A stretch of 64,000 bases of DNA from positions 62,001 to 126,000 of the forward strand of contig NZ_BMHV01000007.1 of NCBI RefSeq assembly GCF_014641495.1, in the 5' to 3' direction. Positions 17,335 to 25,839 of the stretch are shown here, in pieces (position 1 is the stretch's first letter; every line of letters starts with the position of its first letter). Origin of the DNA: Terasakiella brassicae (GTDB lineage Bacteria > Pseudomonadota > Alphaproteobacteria > Rhodospirillales > Terasakiellaceae). Both the position numbers and the translations under genes were made by a program. The notes under the pieces are model-generated. The model made no database searches, was not told where the DNA came from, and saw only the letters and a list, made by a program, of their open reading frames with translations.

Positions 17335-17901
17335 TTATGCGACGAAATCAAGTGTTTCTTCGAAGCCATGCAGGACACCTAAAATTCGGTCGATTTGTTC
17401 CAGTTTTTTGGGGTCGCCCGATGGATAACGTTTTTCAAAATCAAAACGGTCCTGCCATTGTTGAATGTAATCGCGTGGTCGGTCCGGGTCGGCGCGTTCT
17501 CCGGTCAAGGCGCCGATGGTATTTTCAAAACCGGGGTGCAGTTCCGGCTGGAACGCCAGCATGGAATATTCTTCGAAAGAAAGCGAGCCGTCGATATATA
17601 GGTCAAGGCTGAAATCCGCCATTTCGCGCGGGGTCATGGTGCGAATGTCAAAAGTGACATCCACGGTGTTGTCATCTGTGTTGTTGATCGCGTCCAGTTG
17701 GTCCAGATCAATTTCAATGCCTTGAAACTGGACAATATCTTGTGGCGCAATGCGTTTTTGTTGTTCGATTCTGGTTAAATCATCCGGTCCGGGTGGTGGT
17801 GTAATTAAGGCATGGCTTGTGGGACCTGTCGTTATTGACCGTTGAGACTGATTTTCCTGTTCGTGCAGCAGGACGTGTGACAATGTCGGGTCAATATGCA
17901 T
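17335..17901 (-). CDS. Conserved-looking hypothetical protein
   Basis: A 188-aa soluble acidic protein. I do not recognise a named domain. The N-terminal 60 residues look disordered (Gln, Pro and Thr rich); the middle has two beta-like stretches (QFQGIEIDLDQL, TVDVTFDIRTM) followed by TPREMADFSLDLYIDGSLSFEEYSML, which reads as an EF-hand-like or helical regulatory segment without a full calcium loop. It lies between the small membrane protein and a diguanylate cyclase, all on the minus strand but with gaps over 40 bases. Function unknown. Confidence 0.7.
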   Translation of the reverse strand: MHIDPTLSHVLLHEQENQSQRSITTGPTSHALITPPPGPDDLTRIEQQKRIAPQDIVQFQGIEIDLDQLDAINNTDDNTVDVTFDIRTMTPREMADFSLDLYIDGSLSFEEYSMLAFQPELHPGFENTIGALTGERADPDRPRDYIQQWQDRFDFEKRYPSGDPKKLEQIDRILGVLHGFEETLDFVA

Positions 17902-17943
17902 GATCCGCTCCTGTCATCACTTTTGTTTGTGCCGATTGGGCAC

Positions 17944-18636
17944 TTATTCTGCTGCGCTTAATGTGCATTTGTCTCGTTTCAGTTTTTTGGTGAGATACAT
18001 GGCATCATCTGCGGCGGAAATTAAGTTGGTTGTGCTGCTGTTATGGTCGTAAGTCTGGATGCCGAAGCTGGCCTTTAAGCTTAATAAATGCTCCTGCCAG
18101 CGTAAGGTGGTGCTGTTGATTTCATGGGCAATTTTTTCAATGCAGCGTTCGCCGTCCTGCCACTGGCTTCGAACCAGTAAAATAGCAAATTCATCGCCAC
18201 CCAGACGGGCAACGTAATCCATCCCCCGTGTCATACGTTCCATGACGCGGGCGATATGACATAGAACTTCATCCCCACAGGCATGTCCAAAGGTGTCGTT
18301 AATCTGTTTAAAATCGTCCAGATCAATATAAGCGAGAATGCCGGTTTCCTTAAACCGCCGTGCCGAGGCGAGAACACGTTGCAATTCGGCCTGAAAGCCG
18401 CGCCGGTTTAATAAGCCTGTCAGACTGTCGGTCATGGCAAGTCGATCCAGATACGCAATACGTTCATTGCGCTGGTTAAGGGCTTCCTCCAGTTTATAAG
18501 TCAGGCGTAGCGTTTCATGCAGCGTTTCTTCCCGCTGTGCGGCATCGCCACGCCCTTCCATACAACTTGCCAATCGGCAGATGCTGGCGACAAGTTCACT
18601 GACCTGAGTATCATTGTTCTTTACGTTATCAAACAT
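17944..18636 (-). CDS. Diguanylate cyclase (GGDEF domain)
   Basis: A 230-aa soluble protein with a short helical N terminus (about 1-65, coiled-coil-like) and a complete GGDEF domain (about 68-228). The active-site motif GGDEF is intact, and RGMD lies exactly five residues before it, the position of the inhibitory I-site RxxD that binds product c-di-GMP. It should therefore make c-di-GMP from GTP under feedback inhibition. No sensor domain of known type is present, so input may come through the N-terminal helix. Confidence 0.9.
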   Translation of the reverse strand: MFDNVKNNDTQVSELVASICRLASCMEGRGDAAQREETLHETLRLTYKLEEALNQRNERIAYLDRLAMTDSLTGLLNRRGFQAELQRVLASARRFKETGILAYIDLDDFKQINDTFGHACGDEVLCHIARVMERMTRGMDYVARLGGDEFAILLVRSQWQDGERCIEKIAHEINSTTLRWQEHLLSLKASFGIQTYDHNSSTTNLISAADDAMYLTKKLKRDKCTLSAAE

Positions 18637-18879
18637 GTTGCGGTACTCCGCCCTTGTTATCGTTTCATTCCCTTAAGGCTTCCCCCCGGTTGCCAATCTT
18701 TCTTTCAAAACACATATTTACCCTGCATCGTGCATGATGCCGGATTTTTGGATAACCACGCAAAACATGTGCCAGAAAAACAATCTGAAATCGGCGGAAA
18801 TGGGTTAGTTGAAACTTGTCGTCGCTAGGCAAAAAATGCCGCCTCGGCAAAAATGATCTGTTCAAGGTATAGTCGGAAT

Positions 18880-19683
18880 ATGAAAATGATATTGACCATA
18901 ATTGGGGCACTCAGCATTGCAAATGTTGCGATGGCTGCGGCCGGGCCATTTAAACTGCGTTCCCATGAAGCGACATACGCCATGAAGCAGGTTCATCAAG
19001 CCGGGCGAAACTGGTCCGGGGTGGAACAGGCAAAAGGGATGTTACGCTATCGTTTTAAGAACGTGTGTGACGGATGGACGGTTGAACATCAAAGTCATGT
19101 GACGATGGATTTTGAAAATGCCCAACAATCCCAAATGAACTGGAATTACACCAGTTGGGAAGCTCATGACGGCAAGCGGATCCGGTTTCACAGTCGCATG
19201 AAACAAAATGGTGTTCAGGTAGAAAATTTCAGCGGGGAAGCCCGTTTAGAAGAGGGCAAAGGCGTTGTCGTCTATACCAACCCGGATGGGCGGCGCGAAG
19301 ATATCCCGCAAGGGACACGTTTTCCAACAACGCATTTGATTGAATCGATTGAACGCGCGCAAAAAGGTGACCTTGTCTTTTCCTCCCCTTATTTTGATGG
19401 CAGCGGGGAGGATGCCTTTTTCAATGTGGATGCGGTTATGACACCGTACACAGGCAAAGCATTGCATGCAGTGAAGGGAACAACATTGGCCCCCTCACCA
19501 GCGTGGGATATGCAATTGTCTTTTCACCAACCGGGTAGTCAGGATAGCATTGCATCGACCCAAATCGGCGCACGCTACCGCAAAGACGGGATTGCGACAC
19601 GACTGGTCCAGGATTTTGGTGATTTGGTTTTGGTGGGTGATTTGGTCGAACTGACCTATCTGGATGAACCCACCTGCCAATAA
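18880..19683 (+). CDS. eipB: EipB-family (DUF1849) periplasmic envelope-integrity protein
   Basis: A 267-aa exported protein; the start at 18880 gives a signal peptide ending at NVAMAAAG. The mature part has the beta-rich DUF1849 fold known from Brucella EipB, a periplasmic beta-spiral protein needed for envelope integrity: SHEATYAMKQV, MLRYRFKNVCDGWTVEH and a late Cys in EPTCQ, giving the expected conserved cysteine pair. Monocistronic. Assignment rests on the family-typical N-terminal region and size. Confidence 0.8.
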   Translation: MKMILTIIGALSIANVAMAAAGPFKLRSHEATYAMKQVHQAGRNWSGVEQAKGMLRYRFKNVCDGWTVEHQSHVTMDFENAQQSQMNWNYTSWEAHDGKRIRFHSRMKQNGVQVENFSGEARLEEGKGVVVYTNPDGRREDIPQGTRFPTTHLIESIERAQKGDLVFSSPYFDGSGEDAFFNVDAVMTPYTGKALHAVKGTTLAPSPAWDMQLSFHQPGSQDSIASTQIGARYRKDGIATRLVQDFGDLVLVGDLVELTYLDEPTCQ

Positions 19684-19692
19684 GATTGTACT

Positions 19693-20721
19693 TTATTTTA
19701 TTTGCACAAAGCGAGATATACCGTCCATACCATCGTCCCTTTGCAAACGTCCTTTTGCTTCCAGATGATGCAGGTGGGCAAGGCTTTCGCCAATGGCAAA
19801 GAAGATTTGATGGCTGTCCAGTTCCCGGCTGAATAACCCTTTGAGAACCTGCAAGGCGGTTACCGGTTTTGCACAAAGGTTATAGGTTTCTTCCAACCGG
19901 TCATCATGGTGATGGGCCAGATCGGCAAGACGGGCATGCAGACCGCGAAACGGCCAGTCATGGGAGGGCAGAACCAAAACATCGTCCGGTAGAGGGGCAA
20001 AGCGGTTCAAGCTGTTTAAAAATTGGCTGAGGGGATCCGCATCCGGTTCTTGCGGCCAAATGCTGATATTAGGGCTGATACGGGGCAGAACCTGATCACC
20101 GGAAATCAAGACATTCAAATCTTTACAGTATAAACAGGCATGTTCCGGGCTGTGGCCTGTACCGACAATCACTTGCCAGTCATGCGCGCCAATGCGGATC
20201 AATTCGCCGTCCTGAATACGGTGAATACCGGCGGGCGGCATACTGATACGGGACGGATAAGACACACTGCGTTCTGGGATCAGGGCCATGAGTTTGTCAT
20301 CAAATCCTGCCCGACGATAAAATTGCGCAAGGTAGGTGCCGGATCGATCCGTTGTTTCCAGTTTTAAATTACGCGCCATTCCCCATTCGCCCAAGGTCAT
20401 CCACAGGGGGAGATCATATTTTTCTTCAAACCAGCCCGCTAAGCCGACATGGTCGGGATGAAAATGGGTGACGATCATGCGTTTCAGCGGTTTGGCCCCC
20501 AGTGGGCCGGAAAAAAATTTTTCCCAACGTTCGCGTACATTGGGCAGGTCAATGCCCGTATCGACGATTGTTAACCCTTCGCCGTCATCCAGGACCCATA
20601 AATTGATATGATTCAGCTTAAAGGGCAGGGGCATACGCACCCAATGAACCCCGGGGGCAACTTCGACAGATGTACCGCCATCGGGAATGGCATCAAAGGG
20701 ATAATGAATGGTCTCAGACAT
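19693..20721 (-). CDS. MBL-fold metallo-hydrolase
   Basis: A 342-aa metallo-beta-lactamase-fold protein with the dinuclear metal motif THFHPDHVG (HxHxDH, about 109-114), a later GTGHSPEHACLY histidine, SGDQ aspartate and LPSHD histidine, plus a C-terminal helical extension of about 90 residues. The arrangement is close to RNase-unrelated hydrolases of the glyoxalase II/LACTB2 type. Substrate unknown. It converges on eipB, ending 9 bases from its stop. Confidence 0.88.
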   Translation of the reverse strand: MSETIHYPFDAIPDGGTSVEVAPGVHWVRMPLPFKLNHINLWVLDDGEGLTIVDTGIDLPNVRERWEKFFSGPLGAKPLKRMIVTHFHPDHVGLAGWFEEKYDLPLWMTLGEWGMARNLKLETTDRSGTYLAQFYRRAGFDDKLMALIPERSVSYPSRISMPPAGIHRIQDGELIRIGAHDWQVIVGTGHSPEHACLYCKDLNVLISGDQVLPRISPNISIWPQEPDADPLSQFLNSLNRFAPLPDDVLVLPSHDWPFRGLHARLADLAHHHDDRLEETYNLCAKPVTALQVLKGLFSRELDSHQIFFAIGESLAHLHHLEAKGRLQRDDGMDGISRFVQIK

Positions 20722-20740
20722 GTTTTTTTATCCTCAAATT

Positions 20741-20777
20741 AAAACGGCCCATCCTTTTTATATAAGGATAGGCCGTT
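20741..20777 (-). terminator. Intrinsic terminator of the 20801-21565 gene
   Basis: Inverted arms AAAACGGCC and GGCCGTTT plus an inner ATCCTT/AAGGAT pairing form a long stem 24 bases beyond the stop of the minus-strand hypothetical gene, followed by T-rich sequence on that strand. Confidence 0.8.
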
Positions 20778-20800
20778 TAAAAATCTTGTGCCCAAATACC

Positions 20801-21565
20801 TTAGTGATATTTGAATGATCCGCCTTTTTCGTTATTAACGATCCAGGCCAGTTCTTCTTTGATGACTTCGGTATGGTGGTTTTCCGGTGCGGTCAATACG
20901 TCGCGGATGATGGTCATACGGACGGCTTCGGGCAGGCGGTCGAAGTTTTCAAGGAAAAGAAATTTGATAGAGGGGCGGATCGTTGTGGATAACAGCATGG
21001 AAGTGACCAGACGTTTACGAATGTCGTGGCGCAAGTTGCCGTTTTCGGTCAATTGGAAAAATTCTTTTACAAACAGGCGCGGCGCCATTTCGCCATCTAA
21101 CAAGGCATGCAGGTTTTGACGCAAGGCAGACGAAAATTGTTTGCGGGTCTGCACAATGGCGCGGTTGGTTTGTCGCACGACTTCACCAATCGCCTTTGGG
21201 TGAAAATCATTTTCATGCAGCATGTTAATGGCATGCGTGACATTTTCATGTTTGGAGGCATCGGCAACAATGCGCATGACTTCGCCGACAAATTTGTTTT
21301 TTCCGGCCTTGGGGCTGAGGCGGGCGGCGGCGGCCATAGACATCGGGGATTCTGGGTCGCGTGTCGCCATCAGGGAAAGCGGCATCGGGTCTTCCAGTGC
21401 TTCCAGATCCAGATTGATGTTCAACAGGTTTTCCGGCATGAGGATTTTTGTCTTTTCGCCGGGGACGCAAATCGGTTGATGGGTCTTGTATTTTTCTTTT
21501 AGACCCAATGCACACGAAATGCCTTTTTTAGAAATGCCCAGTTTTGATTCCAACTGATCAGCCAT
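20801..21565 (-). CDS. Hypothetical protein, mostly helical
   Basis: The start at 21565 (MADQLESKLGISK) has AGGGAAA upstream; the open frame extends to 21646 but that part is not convincing. The 254-aa product has no signal peptide or membrane helix. It has an N-terminal basic segment, an acidic linker (NINLDLEALEDP), and a C-terminal helical region (about 120-250) of HEAT-like appearance with repeated basic helices. No named domain recognised. It has its own terminator and so is monocistronic. Confidence 0.68.
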   Translation of the reverse strand: MADQLESKLGISKKGISCALGLKEKYKTHQPICVPGEKTKILMPENLLNINLDLEALEDPMPLSLMATRDPESPMSMAAAARLSPKAGKNKFVGEVMRIVADASKHENVTHAINMLHENDFHPKAIGEVVRQTNRAIVQTRKQFSSALRQNLHALLDGEMAPRLFVKEFFQLTENGNLRHDIRKRLVTSMLLSTTIRPSIKFLFLENFDRLPEAVRMTIIRDVLTAPENHHTEVIKEELAWIVNNEKGGSFKYH

Positions 21566-21754
21566 TCTTGGTTTCCCTGATTCAAAATTCTGTGCCCGAA
21601 CATACGGACAGCACGCTATTCTAACTATAAACACCTTGACCTGCAAAGGAGTTTCCGCCCCAATCGCATGGGCAAATAATGCCCATTGACAGATCCGATC
21701 TTGTGATACAATGCCGACAATTGATTAACACTTCGTAACTTATTGGAATTTCTT

Positions 21755-22645
21755 ATGCGAATCGGAATCGACCTTGGGGGAACGAAAACGGAAATTCTGT
21801 GTTTAAGTCCGTCTGGACAAGAACTCTTAAGAAAACGGATCCCCACAAAACAGGGAAATTATCAAGATACCATTCAATCGATTCGCGATTTGGTGTGGTG
21901 TGCAGAACAGGAAATCGGTCAAACAGGCAGTGTCGGGGTCGGTATTCCCGGCTCGATTTCTAAAAAAACAGGCTTGGTTAAAAATGCGAATTCGGTCTGG
22001 TTAATCGGGCAACCGTTTCAAAAAGATTTATCCGATGCATTGGACCGCGATGTGCGTATGTCAAATGATGCAAATTGTTTTGCCTTATCCGAAGCCGTTG
22101 ACGGGGCGGGGAAAGACGCACAAACGGTCTTTGGTGTCATCCTTGGCACCGGTGCAGGCGGCGGGCTGGTTATTGACAAGCAGGTTGTTGCTGGTGTGAA
22201 CGGTGTGGCGGGTGAATGGGGGCATAACCCTATGCCGTGGGCACGAGGGGACGAACAACCCGGGCCGTTGTGTTATTGTGGTCTTCGCGGATGTATTGAA
22301 ACCTTTTTATGTGGTCCGGCTCTGGCACAAATGTTTGAAACGGCAACGCGGGCGCAGATGAGCGCCAAGGAAATTGCCGGTTTGCCCCCTGATATCACGG
22401 ATCCGTTTTTTACGGTTTATGAAGATCGTCTGGCACGGGCATTGGCGAGTGTGATTAACATCTTTGATCCTGATGTAATTGTTTTGGGCGGTGGCTTGTC
22501 CAATATGGATCGATGGTATCAAACCGTACCGGAACTTTGGTCAAAGTGGGTGTTTGGCAATGAATGCGATACGGAACTGCGCAAGGCCGTTCATGGTGAT
22601 TCCAGTGGTGTGCGCGGGGCGGCGTGGCTCTGGCCGTCAATATGA
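21755..22645 (+). CDS. ROK-family sugar kinase (fructokinase-like)
   Basis: A 296-aa ROK kinase. The ATP-binding DLGGTKTE lies at the N terminus, the catalytic aspartate segment at SNDANCFALSEA, a glycine-rich GTGAGGGLV, and the structural zinc motif CYCGLRGCIETFLCGP. Size and motifs match Mak/fructokinase of E. coli, which phosphorylates fructose and mannose; other hexoses or N-acetyl-hexosamines are possible. The ATG at 21755 is preferred over an upstream TTG at 21743. It is followed after 90 bases by dinB. Confidence 0.9.
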   Translation: MRIGIDLGGTKTEILCLSPSGQELLRKRIPTKQGNYQDTIQSIRDLVWCAEQEIGQTGSVGVGIPGSISKKTGLVKNANSVWLIGQPFQKDLSDALDRDVRMSNDANCFALSEAVDGAGKDAQTVFGVILGTGAGGGLVIDKQVVAGVNGVAGEWGHNPMPWARGDEQPGPLCYCGLRGCIETFLCGPALAQMFETATRAQMSAKEIAGLPPDITDPFFTVYEDRLARALASVINIFDPDVIVLGGGLSNMDRWYQTVPELWSKWVFGNECDTELRKAVHGDSSGVRGAAWLWPSI

Positions 22646-22736
22646 ATATTACCGCCAGTTATCCAGTGAAAATATAATTGCATACTGATTAAATATTCTC
22701 TTTTTGTTCTTGTGTGTTCTGCGCTAAAATAGCGCC

Positions 22737-24014
22737 ATGACAAAACGCTTACCTACATTATGTCGCGATTGCGCCCATAGTTTCGAAGATCGACCGGACA
22801 GCCAACGTTGCCCGAAATGTGGGTCCGTGCGCCTTTTGTCGCATCCTGAATTAAACAACCTGTATATTGCCCATATTGACTGTGACTCGTTTTTCGCAAC
22901 CGTGGAAAAACGCGATAACCCGGCCTTGAAAGATAAGCCTGTCGTTGTCGGTGGGCGACATCGCGGGGTTGTGGCGGCGGCCTGTTATATCGCCCGCATT
23001 TATGGCGTGCGTTCCGCCATGCCGATGATGCGGGCTTTGAAACTTTGTCCTGATTTGGTTGTAGTGCCACCGTCCAAGGGGAAATACGGTCAAGTGGGAC
23101 GCGAAGTCCGAAACCTGATGTTTGAGGCGACCCCTATGGTCGAACCTTTGTCCATTGACGAAGCTTTTTTGGATTTAAGCGGGACGGAAGCCTTGCACGG
23201 CGGTAGTCCGGCGCGCACTCTGGTGCGTCTTATCAAGCGCATTGAAACAGAGATCGGCATTACCGCATCCGTTGGATTAAGCTATAATAAATCCTTGGCA
23301 AAACTGGCATCCGATCTGGATAAACCGCGTGGTTTTGCGATTTTAGGTCGCTCGGAAGCCTTGGATTATTTGACAGATAAGCCTGTGAAGATGATCTTTG
23401 GTGTCGGGGCGGCTATGGAAAAAAAACTGGCCTCGGACGGGATTGCAACGATTGGACAATTGCGTGCTTTTGAAAAAATTGATTTGATGCGCCAATACGG
23501 GGCAATCGGTGCAAGGCTTTATCATTTTTGCCGCGCCGAAGATGATCGTAAGGTAACGCCACAATCAGAGACTAAAAGTGTTTCCAATGAGGTGACGCTG
23601 GATGAAAACCTGCATAGTTTTTCCGATTTGAAGCGGGAGCTTTATCCGCTTTGTCAAAAAATATCAGAACGTATGAAAAAGGCGGAACTGGCAGGGCGCA
23701 CGGTGACATTGAAGCTTAAAACAACGGGGTTTCGCAACATTACCCGTTCGCGCCAACTTCCCCATCCCACACAATCGGCAGAAGAACTGTTTAACTGTTC
23801 CGTTGATTTGCTGGAACCCCTGTGTGATGGCCGGAGTTATCGCCTGATCGGAACAGGATTTTCCATGCTACAAGATAGCAATCGGGTAACCCCTGTGGCC
23901 CCAGACCTTTTTGATATGGCAGAAAGCCAAAAAGATCAACGATCAGAAAAAGCGATAGAGGAAATCCGGCGCAAGTATGGCGGCAATGCAATTGTCAAAG
24001 GGCGTTTATTGTAA
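22737..24014 (+). CDS. dinB: DNA polymerase IV (Y-family)
   Basis: Translesion polymerase of 425 aa. A short N-terminal zinc-finger-like extension (CRDC ... CPKC, residues 9-28) precedes the Y-family catalytic core; this extension is common in alphaproteobacterial DinB. Catalytic residues are in IAHIDCDSFFATVE and SIDEAFLD. The little-finger domain follows from about 290. Expression is usually LexA-controlled, but I did not find an obvious LexA box in the 91-base upstream gap. Confidence 0.95.
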   Translation: MTKRLPTLCRDCAHSFEDRPDSQRCPKCGSVRLLSHPELNNLYIAHIDCDSFFATVEKRDNPALKDKPVVVGGRHRGVVAAACYIARIYGVRSAMPMMRALKLCPDLVVVPPSKGKYGQVGREVRNLMFEATPMVEPLSIDEAFLDLSGTEALHGGSPARTLVRLIKRIETEIGITASVGLSYNKSLAKLASDLDKPRGFAILGRSEALDYLTDKPVKMIFGVGAAMEKKLASDGIATIGQLRAFEKIDLMRQYGAIGARLYHFCRAEDDRKVTPQSETKSVSNEVTLDENLHSFSDLKRELYPLCQKISERMKKAELAGRTVTLKLKTTGFRNITRSRQLPHPTQSAEELFNCSVDLLEPLCDGRSYRLIGTGFSMLQDSNRVTPVAPDLFDMAESQKDQRSEKAIEEIRRKYGGNAIVKGRLL

Positions 24015-24016
24015 AT

Positions 24017-24883
24017 TTAATCGCGTGTTGTTGCGGCTGCGATAACGTGGATCCATCCAAGGTATCCGTCTTCTGCGGCCCGTTTCCAGACGGCCATGCC
24101 TTCACAGGCATGTTCGAAGGCTTCTTTGCCGATGCGCGGGATGATTTCGCCTTGTTTGCGTTCCATCTGTTTGAGGGTCCAGCCATAGGTCAGGGCAACA
24201 TTTTCGGACCAGTCTTCCCATTTTTCAACCTGAAAACCGCAGGTGGCAAGGTTGACTTCATATTCATGTTTGGACCACATGGTCGGTGTCTTGACCCGTT
24301 TGAGGATGGCTTCGCGCAAGGCAGGCGGGGTGGAACGGCGCAAGGTGACTTCGGAAAAAGCCAGCAGGCCAAACGGTTCCAACACACGATGGGCTTCATT
24401 CAGTACAACATTGCGGTCGCCTGCATGCAAAAAGCTTTCCTGACTCCAGTACACTTCAAAACTGTTTGCCGCATAAGGGAGGTGGTGATAATCGCATTTT
24501 TCAAATTTTACTTTATCGGACAGACCTTCCGCCTTGGTTAATTCCGCAGCATAATCCAGTTGCCTTTGTGAAATGTTTGTGGCGAGGACAGAACAATCGA
24601 AACTGCGTGCCAGTTGGCGCGCCAGACTGCCGTATCCACAACCGACTTCCAGAACTTTACTTTCCTTATGCAGGGCAATGCCATCAATCATGGTGTCTTT
24701 GGCGCGTTGCATGGCAATCGGCAGGGCTTCGTCTTTGGACTGAAATTTACCCAGATGAATGCTGTTGCCCCAAATGGCGCGATAGATATCGTCTGCGGTG
24801 CCGTCATAATAATCTGCCGCCAATTCAGCCGCAGGGCTTAAAACTGCAGGGGATTTTGCCAGAGAAAGGGAAGTCGAAGTCAT
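24017..24883 (-). CDS. SAM-dependent methyltransferase, sarcosine/dimethylglycine-methyltransferase-like
   Basis: A 288-aa class I methyltransferase; start at 24883 (MTSTSLSLAK) chosen over an upstream 24934 frame that runs into the arsR terminator. The SAM motif is VLEVGCGYGSLA. The N-terminal YYDGTADDIYRAIWGNSIHLG strongly resembles the substrate-facing region of glycine-betaine-forming sarcosine/dimethylglycine methyltransferases, and cyclopropane synthase-like enzymes share the fold. A role in betaine or related N-methylation is an inference. It converges on dinB. Confidence 0.8.
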   Translation of the reverse strand: MTSTSLSLAKSPAVLSPAAELAADYYDGTADDIYRAIWGNSIHLGKFQSKDEALPIAMQRAKDTMIDGIALHKESKVLEVGCGYGSLARQLARSFDCSVLATNISQRQLDYAAELTKAEGLSDKVKFEKCDYHHLPYAANSFEVYWSQESFLHAGDRNVVLNEAHRVLEPFGLLAFSEVTLRRSTPPALREAILKRVKTPTMWSKHEYEVNLATCGFQVEKWEDWSENVALTYGWTLKQMERKQGEIIPRIGKEAFEHACEGMAVWKRAAEDGYLGWIHVIAAATTRD

Positions 24884-24910
24884 AGGAAATCCAGTATCAG
24901 GTATCTTTAA

Positions 24911-24949
24911 AAGAAAAAAGCCGTTGCAAAGCACAACGGCTTTTTTCTT
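24911..24949. terminator. Strong intrinsic terminator of the arsR gene
   Basis: A perfect 16-bp inverted repeat (AAGAAAAAAGCCGTTG and its complement) with a 7-base loop, flanked by A and T tracts. It lies just past the arsR stop (24968, minus) and before the methyltransferase start, so it separates the two transcription units. Confidence 0.92.
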
Positions 24950-24967
24950 AACATAACCTGTTCTGCC

Positions 24968-25291
24968 TTAAGCGCAAGCAGTTGCGTCTTCGGGGGCACA
25001 ATAGAGGTTATAAAGAGTCTCTATTACCGTTGAGGCCTCTTCCCCTTTTAAGGAGTAATAAATGGTTTGCGCATCGCGTCGGGTTTGCACAAGATTATCG
25101 CGGCGCAAGCGGGCAAGATGTTGTGACAGGGCCGACTGGCTCAATCCGATAATCTCTTCCAGTTCGCCAACCGATTTTTCCTGATTGGAAATCTGGCATA
25201 AAATCATTAAACGATGTTGGTTGCTCATTGCTTTCAGCAGGGTGCTGGCACGGCGGGCGTTTTCTTCAAGTTTCTGAAGTTCTATATCCAT
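24968..25291 (-). CDS. ArsR-family regulator, BigR/SqrR-like persulfide sensor
   Basis: A 107-aa winged-helix repressor with the recognition helix [14 protein letters not shown]. Cysteines at 32 (MILCQI) and 98 (NLYC) are 66 residues apart, the same spacing and context as the redox pair in SqrR and BigR, which form a polysulfide bridge with reactive sulfur (family knowledge). It is divergent from a TusA-like sulfur-carrier gene, which fits sulfur sensing. A candidate operator lies in the shared AT-rich promoter at 25342-25358. The regulated gene set is an inference. Confidence 0.87.
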   Translation of the reverse strand: MDIELQKLEENARRASTLLKAMSNQHRLMILCQISNQEKSVGELEEIIGLSQSALSQHLARLRRDNLVQTRRDAQTIYYSLKGEEASTVIETLYNLYCAPEDATACA

Positions 25292-25341
25292 GGCTCTGTT
25301 CGCATATGGTTAATGGTTTTGAATACATATTATTTTTCGTA

Positions 25342-25358
25342 TATAAGAAAATCTTATA
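25342..25358. promoter_or_regulatory. Candidate operator of the ArsR/TusA divergent promoter
   Basis: TATAAGA and TCTTATA form a perfect 7-base inverted repeat around AAA in the AT-rich gap between the arsR and tusA-like genes, placed to repress both. Confidence 0.5.
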
Positions 25359-25476
25359 AAGTGAATATATGCAGTTGTACAGGGATATTCCATATAAAAA
25401 AACATATATTACGAAAAAAAATAGTATATGCTGTGAATATAATTTTCGCTTAAGCTGTATCGTGTTTTGGTTTTAT

Positions 25477-25755
25477 ATGAATAAGAGTGATTATCAATTG
25501 GAAAAACAAGCAAAAACAACCGCACAGATAGAAATAGATAAATATCTGGATGCTACGGGTATGCGTTGCCCGATCCCGGTTTTGCGTGCCGGTAAAGAAA
25601 TAAAAGCAATGAAATCCGGTGAGATTTTGGAAATAACGGCTTCAGATTCTCAGGCACCGCGTGATTTTCGGGATTTTTGTCAAGCCTCGGGCCATGAGCT
25701 TTTATTGAATGAAGAACGCGACGGAAAATACCTGATCATCCTTAAAAAAGGCTGA
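25477..25755 (+). CDS. TusA-family sulfur-carrier protein
   Basis: A 92-aa TusA-like protein; start at 25477 (MNKSDYQLEK) because the upstream frame is AT-rich non-coding sequence. The fold is complete, with the sulfur-carrying cysteine in MRCPIPVLR (the CPxP motif). TusA-like proteins pass persulfide sulfur between enzymes such as rhodaneses and desulfurases. Divergence from a BigR/SqrR-like regulator suggests it is induced by sulfide or polysulfide. Confidence 0.9.
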   Translation: MNKSDYQLEKQAKTTAQIEIDKYLDATGMRCPIPVLRAGKEIKAMKSGEILEITASDSQAPRDFRDFCQASGHELLLNEERDGKYLIILKKG

Positions 25756-25839
25756 TGAAAAGAGTAGCTTTTCCCCGAATATAACCTATGATGCATATGC
25801 AACCTGATACATAAAGATAATGAAAGCAGGGGGGAGGCT

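Noticed and set aside
25369-25476. N-terminal extension of the TusA-like protein
   Set aside because: The upstream frame is AT-rich promoter sequence with an operator-like repeat just before it; the start at 25477 gives the normal TusA length.
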